NCBI GenBank assembly: GCA_028694645.1
Contig: JAQVKM010000001.1
Coordinates: forward strand, 100,119 to 164,118
Reading direction: 5' to 3'
DNA from: Bacilli bacterium
Lineage (GTDB): Bacteria; Bacillota_I; Bacilli_A; RF39; UBA660
DNA length: 64,000 nt
This document shows positions 24,613-35,702 of the stretch, piece by piece. Every line of letters begins with the position of its first letter. Within the stretch, counting starts at the first letter, position 1. The notes under the pieces are model-generated. The model worked only from the letters and a program-made list of their open reading frames with translations, was not told the DNA's origin and did not search any database. Both the position numbers and the translations under genes were made by a program.

Positions 24613-25275
24613 TTGAAAAAAACAGAAACAAGCGAAATAAATTTAGAATTAGAAGAAAATTCTATTTCTAAAAATATTGAAGTTGATCAAGCATTTAATG
24701 AATTGTTAGAAGAGTCTGAATTAAATTTAAATAAAAAAAGTGATAATATAAAAAACTTTTTTGAAATAGCTAATGAAAATGTTAAGGCTGCTACAGAAAT
24801 TTTTAATAAAAGTGTAGAAATGAAAAAGAAATTAATTGAACAGTCAAAACAAATAGAAAAAGCTAGAGCAAATCATGAAGAAAAAACACAACAAGAAATA
24901 GATAGAATTACTAAATATCGTGAAGAATTAAAAGAAAAATTTGGGGCAAAAAAAGCAATTCTTGAAAATAAAGAAAAAGAATTAAATGAGCTAAAAAATA
25001 AATTTGCTGATGAACAAAAAGAATTTGAAAATTTTAAAAATAATGAAACAGAAAGATTAAAAGAAAAAGAAAGACAAATAGAAGAATTTATCTTTAAAAA
25101 AGAAGAAAAAATTAAAATAGAAAAACAAGAAATAGAAACATTAAAAAAACAATTAGATGTTGATATTGAAAAAAATAAAAAAGAAAAAGAAGAATTAGAA
25201 GAAAATTTAAGAAAATTCAATATGTTAGTAAACGAATTTAGTAATGGAATGGATAAATTTAATATAAATGAATAA
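24613..25275 (+). CDS. coiled-coil protein B, likely paralog of upstream gene
   Basis: TTG start; similar architecture and C-terminus (FNMLVNEFSNGMDKF vs FKELVSQFNSGFELI). Confidence 0.65.
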   Translation: MKKTETSEINLELEENSISKNIEVDQAFNELLEESELNLNKKSDNIKNFFEIANENVKAATEIFNKSVEMKKKLIEQSKQIEKARANHEEKTQQEIDRITKYREELKEKFGAKKAILENKEKELNELKNKFADEQKEFENFKNNETERLKEKERQIEEFIFKKEEKIKIEKQEIETLKKQLDVDIEKNKKEKEELEENLRKFNMLVNEFSNGMDKFNINE

Positions 25276-25344
25276 TCAATTAATTTGATTATTTTTTAAT
25301 TGTTTAAAATAAATATAATTGATATAATTAATTAGGTGATTAAA

Positions 25345-26193
25345 ATGATTAAAAATACATTTTATAAAATGAATAATAATAATAATAAAAGAATAGCATT
25401 GTTATCAGATATACATTATAGTAGAAAATATAATAATGAATTATTATTGCAAATATTTAATAATTTGAAAAAAAACAAACCAGATTTTATTTGTATAGCT
25501 GGAGATATTATAGATGATGCAAAAACCTTGGATAATGAAACAATTAAAAATAGATTGTATAAATTCATAAAACATTTAAGTACAATATGTGATGTTATAA
25601 TTATACCTGGAAATCATGATCTAATAGAAATAAATAAAAATAAAATTGTTAATAGATATCATGAAGAGTTTTTTATTAAATTAAATAGTATTAAAAATGT
25701 TCATTATTTAGACAATCAAAATATTATATTTAATAATATCAATTTTATAGGTTTTAATCCTGGTATTAATTATTATGGAGAAAAAGATGAAAATAAAGAA
25801 TTTTTGTTAAAAGAATTAAGACAAAAAGAAAATTTATTTGTTGATAATAAATATAATATTTTATTGTTTCATTCTCCTATTTATATAATGAATGAATTAT
25901 TAATAAATGAATTTAATAGTTATGAAAAAATAGATATTATATTATCAGGACATATGCACAATGGATTAGTATTTGGAATATTTGATAAAATTAATACAAC
26001 ATTAGGATTTATTAGTCCATATATGAAATTATTTCCAAGAGTATCTAGAAGAAAAAAAGAGATAATTAAAAATAATAAAATGATAAGCCTAATAATATCA
26101 GGAGGAATAATTAAATTATCAGAAACAACACCAAATAATTTAAATAAATTTAATAAGTTTTTTTCTTCACATATAGAATATATTGATATTTAA
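25345..26193 (+). CDS. metallophosphoesterase
   Basis: LLSDIHY, AGDIID, IPGNHD, LSGHMHNG motifs. Confidence 0.92.
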   Translation: MIKNTFYKMNNNNNKRIALLSDIHYSRKYNNELLLQIFNNLKKNKPDFICIAGDIIDDAKTLDNETIKNRLYKFIKHLSTICDVIIIPGNHDLIEINKNKIVNRYHEEFFIKLNSIKNVHYLDNQNIIFNNINFIGFNPGINYYGEKDENKEFLLKELRQKENLFVDNKYNILLFHSPIYIMNELLINEFNSYEKIDIILSGHMHNGLVFGIFDKINTTLGFISPYMKLFPRVSRRKKEIIKNNKMISLIISGGIIKLSETTPNNLNKFNKFFSSHIEYIDI

Positions 26194-26308
26194 AACGACA
26201 TAATAATTTATGTTGTTTTTTTGACATTTAATAAATTTCTTTTATGTTATATTAAAGATGATTAAAAAATATATATAATTACATTATATATAAAGAAAGG
26301 ATGATATC

Positions 26309-28615
26309 ATGTTTAGTAATTTTAATGAAGAAACAAGAAAAATATTAGTCAATGCTAAAATAGAAATGAAAAAATTAAAACATCCATATGTTGGAAGTGA
26401 ACATCTTTTATTAGCTATCCTAAAAGAAAATAATAATATAAGTAAAAGATTAAATCAGTTTAATTTAAATTATAATAAATTAAGACAAGAAATAATTAAT
26501 ATTATTGGAATAGGTAGTGAAGAAAGTAATTGGACATTATATACACCTGTTTTAAAAAGAATAATAGAAAATGCTATTTTAGAATCAAAAGAAAATAATA
26601 ATAATGTTACAACAGAACATTTATTTGCTGGGATGTTAGAAGAAGGTGAAGGTGTAGCTATAAGAATAATGATAGGGTTAAATATTGATTTAGATTTATT
26701 ATACAATGAATTTGTGTGTAAAATAGTAAATAAGAAAAATAAGAAAAATAAAAAACTAGTATTAGAAGAATTAGGTATTGATTTAACAGAACAAGCTTTA
26801 GAAAATAGACTAGATCCTGTTATAGGAAGAAATAATGAAGTGAAAAGAGTTTTAGAAATATTAGCACGTAGAAATAAAAATAATCCACTATTAATAGGAG
26901 ATGCAGGAGTAGGTAAAACGGCTATTGTAGAAGAATTAAGTAGATTGATATCATTAAAACAAGTACCTTTATTATTGCAAAATAAAAGAATAATAAGTTT
27001 GGATATGGCATCATCTGTTGCAGGAACAAAATATCGTGGAGAATTTGAAGAAAGAATTAAAAAAATATTAAAAGAAGTAGAAGAAAATGATGACATTATT
27101 TTATTTATTGATGAAATTCACACATTAGTAGGAGCAGGTGGAGCAGAAGGTGCTATTGATGCTTCAAATATATTTAAACCCGCATTAGCTAGAGGAAAAC
27201 TAAGATGTATAGGAGCTACAACAACATTAGAATATAAAAAATATATAGAAAAAGATTCAGCATTAGAAAGAAGATTTCAGTGTATTATGATTGAAGAACC
27301 TGATTTTGATACAGTTAAAGATATCCTTAATAAATTAAAACCTATATATGAAAAGTATCATTTTGTTAAAATATCAGATGAAATATTAAATACAATTGTG
27401 GAATTATCAAATAAATATATTTATAATCGTCATGAACCGGATAAGTCAATAGATATACTAGATGAAGTTTGTGCTAGTGTATCTTTAAAAGAAAATAAAA
27501 ATTTAAAAAAATATAATGATTTACAAAAAGAATTAGATATAATAATAAAAAATAAAAATGAATATTTATTAAAAAATAAATTTGATAAAGCATTAATATA
27601 TAAAGAAGAAGAAAATAAAATATTAAATAAAATAAATAATTTAGAAAACATTTTAAATAAAAAAATAACAAAAAATGTTACTAAAAAAGATGTAGCTAAT
27701 ATTATAAGTAATAAAAGTAAAATACCTCTTTATGAAATTCTAAATGACAATAAAAAAATGATTAAAAAAATTGAAAATGATATTAAAAATAAAATATTAG
27801 GACAAGAAAATGCAGTAAATGAAACTTTAAAATTAATAAAAAAAATAAAACTAGGATATAAAGATAATAAGTGTTATTCGTTATTATTTGTTGGACCTTC
27901 TGGAGTAGGTAAAACTGCTTTAGCTAAAATAATCGGGGATAATTTAGTAAGTAAAAATAATGTTATAAAATTAGACATGAGTGAATATGCTATGGATAAC
28001 TCTGTCAATAAAATAATTGGAGCTCCTCCAGGATATGTTGGCTACGATGATTTTAAAAATATATTACAGGAAATAAAAAATAAACCATATTCTGTTTTAA
28101 TATTAGATGAAATAGAAAAAGCTCATAGTAATGTAATCAATTTATTTTTTCAAATAATGGAAGATAATCAAATAAAAGATAATAATTCCAATATTATAAG
28201 ATTTGATAATGTAATAATAATAATGACATCAAATGTTGGCTATGATGAAATTAATTTGGGATTTTGTAAAGATGAAAATACTAAATTGATTTCTAAATTG
28301 AAAAATCATTTTAGTATTCCGTTTATTAATAGAATAGATAACATAGTTAATTTTAATTTATTAAAAGAACATGATATATTAAATTTAATAAATATTAAAA
28401 TTGATAATATAACTAAAAAATATAAAGATATTAAAATAACTATATCTGATAATGTAAAAAAAGAAATCTTAAAAAAATCTAATTATGAACAATTTGGTGC
28501 ACGTAAACTAGATAAAATAATTAAAAATGAAATTGAAAATATTATAATTGATAATTTGATAGAAAATAAAACAGAAATCAAAATTGATGATATAAAACAA
28601 CATACTTTGACATAA
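26309..28615 (+). CDS. clpC: ATP-dependent Clp protease ATP-binding subunit (ClpC-like)
   Basis: Clp_N domain, two AAA modules (GDAGVGKTAIVEEL, GPSGVGKTALAK). Confidence 0.92.
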   Translation: MFSNFNEETRKILVNAKIEMKKLKHPYVGSEHLLLAILKENNNISKRLNQFNLNYNKLRQEIINIIGIGSEESNWTLYTPVLKRIIENAILESKENNNNVTTEHLFAGMLEEGEGVAIRIMIGLNIDLDLLYNEFVCKIVNKKNKKNKKLVLEELGIDLTEQALENRLDPVIGRNNEVKRVLEILARRNKNNPLLIGDAGVGKTAIVEELSRLISLKQVPLLLQNKRIISLDMASSVAGTKYRGEFEERIKKILKEVEENDDIILFIDEIHTLVGAGGAEGAIDASNIFKPALARGKLRCIGATTTLEYKKYIEKDSALERRFQCIMIEEPDFDTVKDILNKLKPIYEKYHFVKISDEILNTIVELSNKYIYNRHEPDKSIDILDEVCASVSLKENKNLKKYNDLQKELDIIIKNKNEYLLKNKFDKALIYKEEENKILNKINNLENILNKKITKNVTKKDVANIISNKSKIPLYEILNDNKKMIKKIENDIKNKILGQENAVNETLKLIKKIKLGYKDNKCYSLLFVGPSGVGKTALAKIIGDNLVSKNNVIKLDMSEYAMDNSVNKIIGAPPGYVGYDDFKNILQEIKNKPYSVLILDEIEKAHSNVINLFFQIMEDNQIKDNNSNIIRFDNVIIIMTSNVGYDEINLGFCKDENTKLISKLKNHFSIPFINRIDNIVNFNLLKEHDILNLINIKIDNITKKYKDIKITISDNVKKEILKKSNYEQFGARKLDKIIKNEIENIIIDNLIENKTEIKIDDIKQHTLT

Positions 28616-28653
28616 TCAAAAAAATCTAATATAATTATATTAGTGGTGATAAC

Positions 28654-29505
28654 ATGGATAAAAAATATATCTTAGTAGCTAGAGATAATTATAATAATAC
28701 ATCTATAATTGAAGTTAAATCAGAATATACAAATGAATATGAAAAAATGACATCATTATTAGAAATTGATAAAATGACAACAAAATACTTTAATTCGTTA
28801 AGCGATTTTAAAAAAAGAGTTAAAAATGGAAAATATGAGAACTGTGATATATACATAGTTCATAAAAAAAGGAATAAAGAAGAAGAAAAATTGAATTTTA
28901 GAGATTTAATTTTTCAAAATACAGGAGCAGATATAAATCATTTTTTAAATAATACAGATTCAAAAGGTAAAATAAGTTTAAATGATTCTTATCTAAGTAA
29001 ATATGTTGGAGAATTAATATATCGTTTAAAAAAAGAACCAAGTTATAAACAATATATGGATAAAATTTTTCCTCATTTAACTAGATATTTTAATCTAGCC
29101 ATAACAAATCAATTAAATTTAGATACAATTGAATATTTGAATTTTTTAAAAAGACTTTCAAATTATCTAGAAATAAGAAAATTAATAATGGCAACAAAGC
29201 AATATGATAATAAACTAAATAATTATTATCAAGAACGTCTATCAGCTAAATATCCTTTATTTATATTTATAAGCGATAATTTAAAAAACTATCAAAGAAA
29301 TGATTTAAGTAGTTTATTTAATTTAGAAGAATTTATAAATTATAAATCATTACTTAAAAAGAATGATAATAATTATGTAGAAGGGCAACTTGAATTAGAA
29401 GATTTAAAAGATAATGATTTAGAATTCATTGATAATGAAGAATTATCTCAAATGACAGGAACAGATGAATTTGGGAATTTAAATAATTTACACAAATTAA
29501 AGTAA
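28654..29505 (+). CDS. hypothetical protein
   Basis: intact ORF with RBS. Confidence 0.6.
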   Translation: MDKKYILVARDNYNNTSIIEVKSEYTNEYEKMTSLLEIDKMTTKYFNSLSDFKKRVKNGKYENCDIYIVHKKRNKEEEKLNFRDLIFQNTGADINHFLNNTDSKGKISLNDSYLSKYVGELIYRLKKEPSYKQYMDKIFPHLTRYFNLAITNQLNLDTIEYLNFLKRLSNYLEIRKLIMATKQYDNKLNNYYQERLSAKYPLFIFISDNLKNYQRNDLSSLFNLEEFINYKSLLKKNDNNYVEGQLELEDLKDNDLEFIDNEELSQMTGTDEFGNLNNLHKLK

Positions 29506-29572
29506 ATAGCTATATTTACTTTTTTTTATATGTGATATATAATTAAAATAGAAAATACTAGGAGGAATTTGT

Positions 29573-29932
29573 ATGCATACAATAATATGTCCAAAATGTA
29601 ATAATGAAATATCTGATAAATCAGGGAATTGTATTTATTGTGGTTTATCTAGAAATATTATTGATCAAGAAATAGCTCGTAATAAATATACAAAACAAGG
29701 AATCATGTTATATAAAGAAAAACATAAGCCCTTAATATTAGCAACTGAGTTAGTATTATTAATATTAATTTTTTGTGCTTATGTATATTTATTCATTCCA
29801 CAAATATTAAATTATACAAAACAAAATAAAACGAAATCAAATATAGAAAATTGTATTGATAATTATAATGGATCATGGAATTATGAAAAAAATATATGTG
29901 AGACAGATATTGGCGATGTTACAATTGATTAA
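29573..29932 (+). CDS. zinc-ribbon membrane protein
   Basis: CPKCNNEISDKSGNCIYCG plus one TM. Confidence 0.75.
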   Translation: MHTIICPKCNNEISDKSGNCIYCGLSRNIIDQEIARNKYTKQGIMLYKEKHKPLILATELVLLILIFCAYVYLFIPQILNYTKQNKTKSNIENCIDNYNGSWNYEKNICETDIGDVTID

Positions 29933-29994
29933 AAAAGTATTGAAAAATATATAAAATATGATATACTATATGTATATTTAAAAGCAATGAAAAA

Positions 29995-30190
29995 AAGTAG
30001 TAATAAAATTAATTATTAAAAGAGAGTTAGTGGCTGGTGTAAACTAATAATAATATTTTATGAATTCGTTTTGGAGCTTTATAATTAAAAATTATAACGG
30101 TGGCGTGTTTTAGCTTTTTAAGGTAAATTTATTTACGAATTAAGGTGGTACCACGTAATCACGTCCTTATATGGATGTGATTTTTTTTGG
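29995..30190 (+). promoter_or_regulatory. T-box riboswitch, probably Phe-specific (TTC specifier)
   Basis: gagagttagtggctggtg stem I, gaattcgt specifier region, aattaaggtggtaccacg T-box, terminator atcacgtcc...ggatgtgatttttttt. Confidence 0.9.
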
Positions 30191-30198
30191 AGGTAAAT

Positions 30199-30912
30199 AT
30201 GAAAGCAGTATTATTTATTCATGGTTTTTCAGCTCATAGTGAAGATAATAAATATTTTATAGATCAAATGCAAAAATATAAAGATATTGATATTTATACA
30301 TTTATTTTGCCAGGACATAGTGATGATAAAATGACAAAAGTAAAACATCAAGAATGGTTAAATAAATCAGAAGAAGAGATAAATAAATTATTAAAAAACT
30401 ATGAAAAAATAACCGTTGTAGCTCACTCTATGGGTTGTGTAATTGCTGTTAATTTAGCAGCTAAATATAAAGAAATAAATAAACTAGTTTTATTAGCTCC
30501 AGGATTTATATTTGGAAATATTAAACAAAATACAGAAGATTTAAAAAAAATAATAAAAAAAGAAATTGATGTTGATTTAGGAACAGGATTTGAAGGAGTT
30601 TTAACTAAAATCAAAAACATTCCTATAACTAATTATATTCAGTATCGTATTTTGAGTAAAAACTCAAGAAAAGAAATTGATAAAGTAACTTGTCCAACAC
30701 TAATAATGCATGGCAATAAAGATAATGTTATATCAATTGAATCTAGTAATTATGTATATAAAAAATTAAAATGTAAAAAAGAATTGGTTATTATTAAAAA
30801 TGCTCGTCATCAAATATTTAAAAGTAAAAGAAAAAAAGATATTACAGATTATATATATAGATATATAAAAGGTGGAATAATTTATTATTTCATTAAAAGA
30901 AAGGAAATATAA
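30199..30912 (+). CDS. alpha/beta hydrolase (carboxylesterase-like)
   Basis: FIHGFSAHS, VAHSMGC nucleophile elbow, HGNKDNV, ARHQIF. Confidence 0.88.
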   Translation: MKAVLFIHGFSAHSEDNKYFIDQMQKYKDIDIYTFILPGHSDDKMTKVKHQEWLNKSEEEINKLLKNYEKITVVAHSMGCVIAVNLAAKYKEINKLVLLAPGFIFGNIKQNTEDLKKIIKKEIDVDLGTGFEGVLTKIKNIPITNYIQYRILSKNSRKEIDKVTCPTLIMHGNKDNVISIESSNYVYKKLKCKKELVIIKNARHQIFKSKRKKDITDYIYRYIKGGIIYYFIKRKEI

Positions 30913-30921
30913 GGTGGAAAT

Positions 30922-31959
30922 ATGGAAAATATAATAGAATCAATAAAAAAAGATTTAGAAAACGTTATAAATTTAAGTGATTTAAATGAATTAAAAGTTA
31001 AATATTTAGGTAAAAAAGGAATTATTACAGAACTACAACAACAAATAAAAGATTTAGATGTTGAACAAAAAAAAGAATTCGGGATAAAATTAAATGAGAT
31101 AAGAACTCTTTTTAATGATTTATTTAGTGTTAAACAAGAAATATTTGAAACAGCTTTAATTAATTTGAAATTACAACAAGAAAGTATAGATATTAGTTTA
31201 CCAGAAACAGTTGTTAAAACAGGAAGTAAACATCCAATGACAAGAATTCAAGAACAATTTGAAGATTTATTTGTATCAATGGGTTATACAGTTTATGATG
31301 GACCAGAAATTGAAACAGATGAAAATTGTTTTCAAAAATTAAATTTATGTAAAGGCCATCCTGCAAGAGATGCACAAGATACATTTTATTTAGAAAATGA
31401 AGTAGAAAACTATTTACTACGTAGTCAAACTTCAACAGCTCAGGTAAGAGCTATGGAAGAAAATATAGAAAAAGGTCCTTTAAAAATAGTTTGTCCAGGT
31501 AAAGTATATAGAAGAGATGAAGATGCAACACATTCTCATCAATTCGCCCAAATAGAAGGCTTAGTTATTGATGAGAATATATCAATGGCAGATTTAAAAG
31601 GAACATTAGAATTATTTTTAAAAAAATTCTTAGGTGAAAAAACAGAAGTTAGATTTAGACCAAGTTTCTTTCCTTTTACCGAACCATCAGTTGAAGTAGA
31701 TGTAACTTGCTTTAAATGTGGAGGTAAAGGATGTAGTTTATGTAAACAAACAGGATGGATAGAAGTATTAGGAGCTGGAATGGTTCATCCAAATGTATTA
31801 GAAATGAGTGGTTATGACTCTAATAAATATCAAGCATTTGCCTTTGGAACAGGAATGGATCGTTTTGCAATGTTTAAATATGGAATAACTGATATTAGAA
31901 CTATTTATGGTAATGATATTAGGTTTTTAAATCAATTTAATAGAAGGGATGAAGATTAA
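30922..31959 (+). CDS. pheS: phenylalanyl-tRNA synthetase alpha subunit
   Basis: HPMTRIQEQFEDLFVSMGY, GTGMDRFAMFKYGI. Confidence 0.97.
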   Translation: MENIIESIKKDLENVINLSDLNELKVKYLGKKGIITELQQQIKDLDVEQKKEFGIKLNEIRTLFNDLFSVKQEIFETALINLKLQQESIDISLPETVVKTGSKHPMTRIQEQFEDLFVSMGYTVYDGPEIETDENCFQKLNLCKGHPARDAQDTFYLENEVENYLLRSQTSTAQVRAMEENIEKGPLKIVCPGKVYRRDEDATHSHQFAQIEGLVIDENISMADLKGTLELFLKKFLGEKTEVRFRPSFFPFTEPSVEVDVTCFKCGGKGCSLCKQTGWIEVLGAGMVHPNVLEMSGYDSNKYQAFAFGTGMDRFAMFKYGITDIRTIYGNDIRFLNQFNRRDED

Positions 31960-34331
31960 TGAAATTAAGTAGAAAATTTGTATCTGATTATATTGAATTG
32001 GATTCTAATCTTACAATTAAAGAAATAGCTGAAGCTATGACATATGTAGGCAATGAATATGCAGATGCTTCTAAATTAGTTAATGCTACTTCTTTAGTTA
32101 TTGGCGAGGTTATAAATTGTGATGTTCATCCTGATTCAGATCATCTTCATGTATGTAAAGTAGATGTTAAAACTGAGATTTTAGATATTGTTTGTGGGGC
32201 ACCAAATGTAAAAAAAGGTTTAAAAGTTATAGTAGCTTTAAATGGAGCTAAATTACCAGGTGGAGAAATTAAACAGTCTACTATAAGAGGACAAATATCA
32301 AATGGAATGTTATGTTCGCTAGCAGAATTAGGAATTGATCATAAATTTTTAACAGAAAATGATTTTGCTGGGATTCATGAATTACCTAATGATGCTAAAG
32401 TAGGAGAAGATCCAATTAAGTATTTACAATTAGATGATGAAATAATTGATTTTGAATTAACATCAAATAGAGGAGATTTACTTAGTGTTTTAGGCATGGC
32501 TTATGAACTTGGAGCTATATATAAAAAGAAAACCAAAAAAATTGATATTGAATATAATGAAATAGATAAAAGTATCAATAATGAGTTAAGTCTTAAAATT
32601 AATACTGATGATTGTGTTTTGTTTTTAGCCAAAAAAGTTAATAATGTTATCATAAAAGAAAGCCCATTATTTATAAAAAACAGACTTATTGCATCTGGAA
32701 TAAGACCAATAAATAATGTCGTAGATATATCTAATTATGTTATGTTAGAAACAGGGCAACCATTACATTTTTATGACGCTGATAAATTACAAAATATTAT
32801 TGAAGTTAGAAATGCTTTGAATGAAGAAAAATTAATAACATTAGATAATATAGAAAGAATTTTAGATCAAAACGATATTGTTATATCAAACGGAAATAAT
32901 GTTGTTGGACTTGCTGGTGTAATGGGTGGATTATCAACAGAAGTTGATTCAAATACTAAAAATATAATTATTGAGGCAGCTATTTTTGATGCAATTAAAA
33001 TAAGAAGAACATCTAAAAAAATACTAAGAAGTGAAGCATCAACTCGTTTTGAAAAAGGATTAGATCCAAATCGTACTTACATGGCTATAAATAGAAGTTG
33101 TCATATGCTTGAAAAATATGCAAATGGACAAGTTTTAAAAGATATGTTGGTTTATGATAAAACAAATAAAGAAGATAAAATTATAAATATAACAATAGAT
33201 AAAATAATAAAAGTATTAGGAATAGATGTTAATAAACAAGAAGTAATTGATGTATATAATTCCTTAGGATTTGAAGTTATTGATAACAACGATGTCTTAA
33301 GTGTAAAAGTACCATCACGTCGTTTAGATGTTAATATAAAAGAAGATTTAATTGAAGAATTCGGACGTATTTATGGTATTAATAAAATAAAAGGAAAATT
33401 ACCAGTTTTTGATGGTAAATTAGGAACATATAATAAAGTTAATCGAGATATAAAAAATAGATTAATTGATTTAGGATTAAATGAAACTTCTTCTTATGCT
33501 TTAATTCCAGAAGAAGAAGTATATAAATATACTAAAGATAATTTTACAAGAATTCGTCTTTCTGATCCTATGTCAGAAGATAGATCAACATTAAGATATA
33601 GTTTGATTTACTCTTTAAAAGAAATTTATGAATATAATAAAGCAAGAAATTATAAAGATGTATCTATTTTTGAAATGGGAAAAGGTTTTTATAAAGAAAA
33701 TGATTTGTATAAAGAAGATTTAAAATTAGCTTGTTTAATGTCAGGAAAATATATTAATAAATTGAATGAAATAAAAACAGATTTTTATGTTATCAAAGGA
33801 ATTTTAATAAATTTATTAAATTATCTAGGATATGAAAATAGATATTCATTTGTAATTGATGAAAATATTCCTAATGAATTACACCCAGGACAATCAGCTT
33901 TAATTATAATGCAAGGTGAAAATATTGGATTTATAGGTAAAATTCATCCTAATATAACTAAAGATGATATATTTGTTTTTGAAATAAATTTAACAAAATT
34001 ATTAAAAAATAGAGCAAGCAAAATGAGCTTTAAAGAATTAAACAAATATCCAGAGGTAGTTAAAGATGTAGCTTTCGTTGTTGATAAGAACCTATTATCT
34101 AGTGAAATAGAAAAATGTTTAAAAAAAGTTGGTGGAAGATTATTAACTAATATATCAGTATTTGATGTATATGTTGGTGATAAATTGAATGAAAATGAAA
34201 AATCAATAGCATTTTCACTTACTTTTCAAGACAGTACTAAAACACTAAATGATATTGAAGTTACAGAAATATTTAATAAAATGATTGAAGAAGTTGAAAA
34301 TAAGTTAAGCGCTAAATTAAGAAATAAATAA
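31959..34331 (+). CDS. pheT: phenylalanyl-tRNA synthetase beta subunit
   Basis: tRNA-binding, B3/B4, FDX-ACB domains. Confidence 0.97.
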   Translation: MKLSRKFVSDYIELDSNLTIKEIAEAMTYVGNEYADASKLVNATSLVIGEVINCDVHPDSDHLHVCKVDVKTEILDIVCGAPNVKKGLKVIVALNGAKLPGGEIKQSTIRGQISNGMLCSLAELGIDHKFLTENDFAGIHELPNDAKVGEDPIKYLQLDDEIIDFELTSNRGDLLSVLGMAYELGAIYKKKTKKIDIEYNEIDKSINNELSLKINTDDCVLFLAKKVNNVIIKESPLFIKNRLIASGIRPINNVVDISNYVMLETGQPLHFYDADKLQNIIEVRNALNEEKLITLDNIERILDQNDIVISNGNNVVGLAGVMGGLSTEVDSNTKNIIIEAAIFDAIKIRRTSKKILRSEASTRFEKGLDPNRTYMAINRSCHMLEKYANGQVLKDMLVYDKTNKEDKIINITIDKIIKVLGIDVNKQEVIDVYNSLGFEVIDNNDVLSVKVPSRRLDVNIKEDLIEEFGRIYGINKIKGKLPVFDGKLGTYNKVNRDIKNRLIDLGLNETSSYALIPEEEVYKYTKDNFTRIRLSDPMSEDRSTLRYSLIYSLKEIYEYNKARNYKDVSIFEMGKGFYKENDLYKEDLKLACLMSGKYINKLNEIKTDFYVIKGILINLLNYLGYENRYSFVIDENIPNELHPGQSALIIMQGENIGFIGKIHPNITKDDIFVFEINLTKLLKNRASKMSFKELNKYPEVVKDVAFVVDKNLLSSEIEKCLKKVGGRLLTNISVFDVYVGDKLNENEKSIAFSLTFQDSTKTLNDIEVTEIFNKMIEEVENKLSAKLRNK

Positions 34332-34413
34332 AATATCTATTTAATAGATATTTTTTCTTTTTTTATAAAGAAAAATATGATAAACTAATATTAATGATGT
34401 TAGGAGGAGACTT

Positions 34414-35694
34414 ATGAAAGATAATGTTTTACCAGCTGATACTTTTGTTGTATTCAATAAAACAATTATTAATGAATATGATAGGAAAATCCTAACAATG
34501 CTTTATCAACCGATAATAGGAGCTAACGCGGCCTGTTTATATTTTACATTATGGGCATATTTAGATAAAAACAATTTATATTCTAATGAATGGACTCATC
34601 ATCACTTAATGACTAATATGCGAACAAGACTAAATGATATTGTTGAATCAAGAGAAAAATTAGAAGCTATTGGACTTATAAAAACATATGTTAAAAAAGG
34701 AAATGTCAATAATTATGTTTATGAAATATATTCTCCTGTTTCAGCAGCGGAATTTGTTAGCAATCCTATTTTGGGAACAACTTTATATAATAATGTCGGA
34801 GATATTGAATATGAAAAAATAATAGAATATTTTAAAATACCTAAAGTTATTTTGAAAGATTATGAGGAAATAACGTGTAAATTTAGTGATGTTTTTGAAT
34901 CAACAAACTTTAGTAATTTTGAAAGTATTGAGGGAGACTTAAAAAGATCTAAATCTAACAAATTAGAATTAGCTTCTAAAATAGATTTAAACAGTATATT
35001 TTCACTAATCCCAGAAGAAATGCTAAATCAAAGAACAATAACAAAAGAAACAAAAGAATTAATATATAAATTAGGATTTATATATAATTTTGATGAAGAA
35101 AGAATGACAGAATTAATTAGAAATTCTTTAAATGAAAAAAATGCTATTGATAAAAACTTGTTGCGCTTAAATGCTCAAAAATTTTATCAATTTGAAAATA
35201 ATGGTAAATTACCTAGTTTAATATATCGTAATCAACCAGAATATTTAAGAAGTCCAGTTGGAGATAACAGTAAGAAAGCTAAAATAATATATCAATTTGA
35301 AACAACATCACCATATGATTTTTTAATGAGTAAAAACAATGGAGTTAAACCATCTAAAAATGATTTAACCTTATTAGAATATTTATTATTAAATGTTGAT
35401 TTAAAACCTGGAGTAGTAAATGTTTTAATAGATTATGTTTTAAAAATAAATAATAATAAGTTAAATAAGGCATTTGTTGAAGTTATAGCTTCACAGTGGG
35501 CAAGAAATAAAGTTGAAACAGTTCCATCAGCTATGAAATTAGCAGAAAAAGAATATAAATCTAGACAAATTAAAAAATATCCTGATAAAATAAAAGAAGC
35601 AAAACCAGAATGGTTTGATAAAGATATAAAAGAAACAAAAGCTAGTGATGAAGAAATTAAAATGATGGAAGAAATGCTTAAGGAATTTAAATAG
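34414..35694 (+). CDS. dnaB: replication initiation and membrane attachment protein DnaB
   Basis: DnaB/DnaD-like helical domains; directly upstream of dnaI. Confidence 0.85.
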   Translation: MKDNVLPADTFVVFNKTIINEYDRKILTMLYQPIIGANAACLYFTLWAYLDKNNLYSNEWTHHHLMTNMRTRLNDIVESREKLEAIGLIKTYVKKGNVNNYVYEIYSPVSAAEFVSNPILGTTLYNNVGDIEYEKIIEYFKIPKVILKDYEEITCKFSDVFESTNFSNFESIEGDLKRSKSNKLELASKIDLNSIFSLIPEEMLNQRTITKETKELIYKLGFIYNFDEERMTELIRNSLNEKNAIDKNLLRLNAQKFYQFENNGKLPSLIYRNQPEYLRSPVGDNSKKAKIIYQFETTSPYDFLMSKNNGVKPSKNDLTLLEYLLLNVDLKPGVVNVLIDYVLKINNNKLNKAFVEVIASQWARNKVETVPSAMKLAEKEYKSRQIKKYPDKIKEAKPEWFDKDIKETKASDEEIKMMEEMLKEFK

Positions 35695-35702
35695 GTGATA
35701 AT

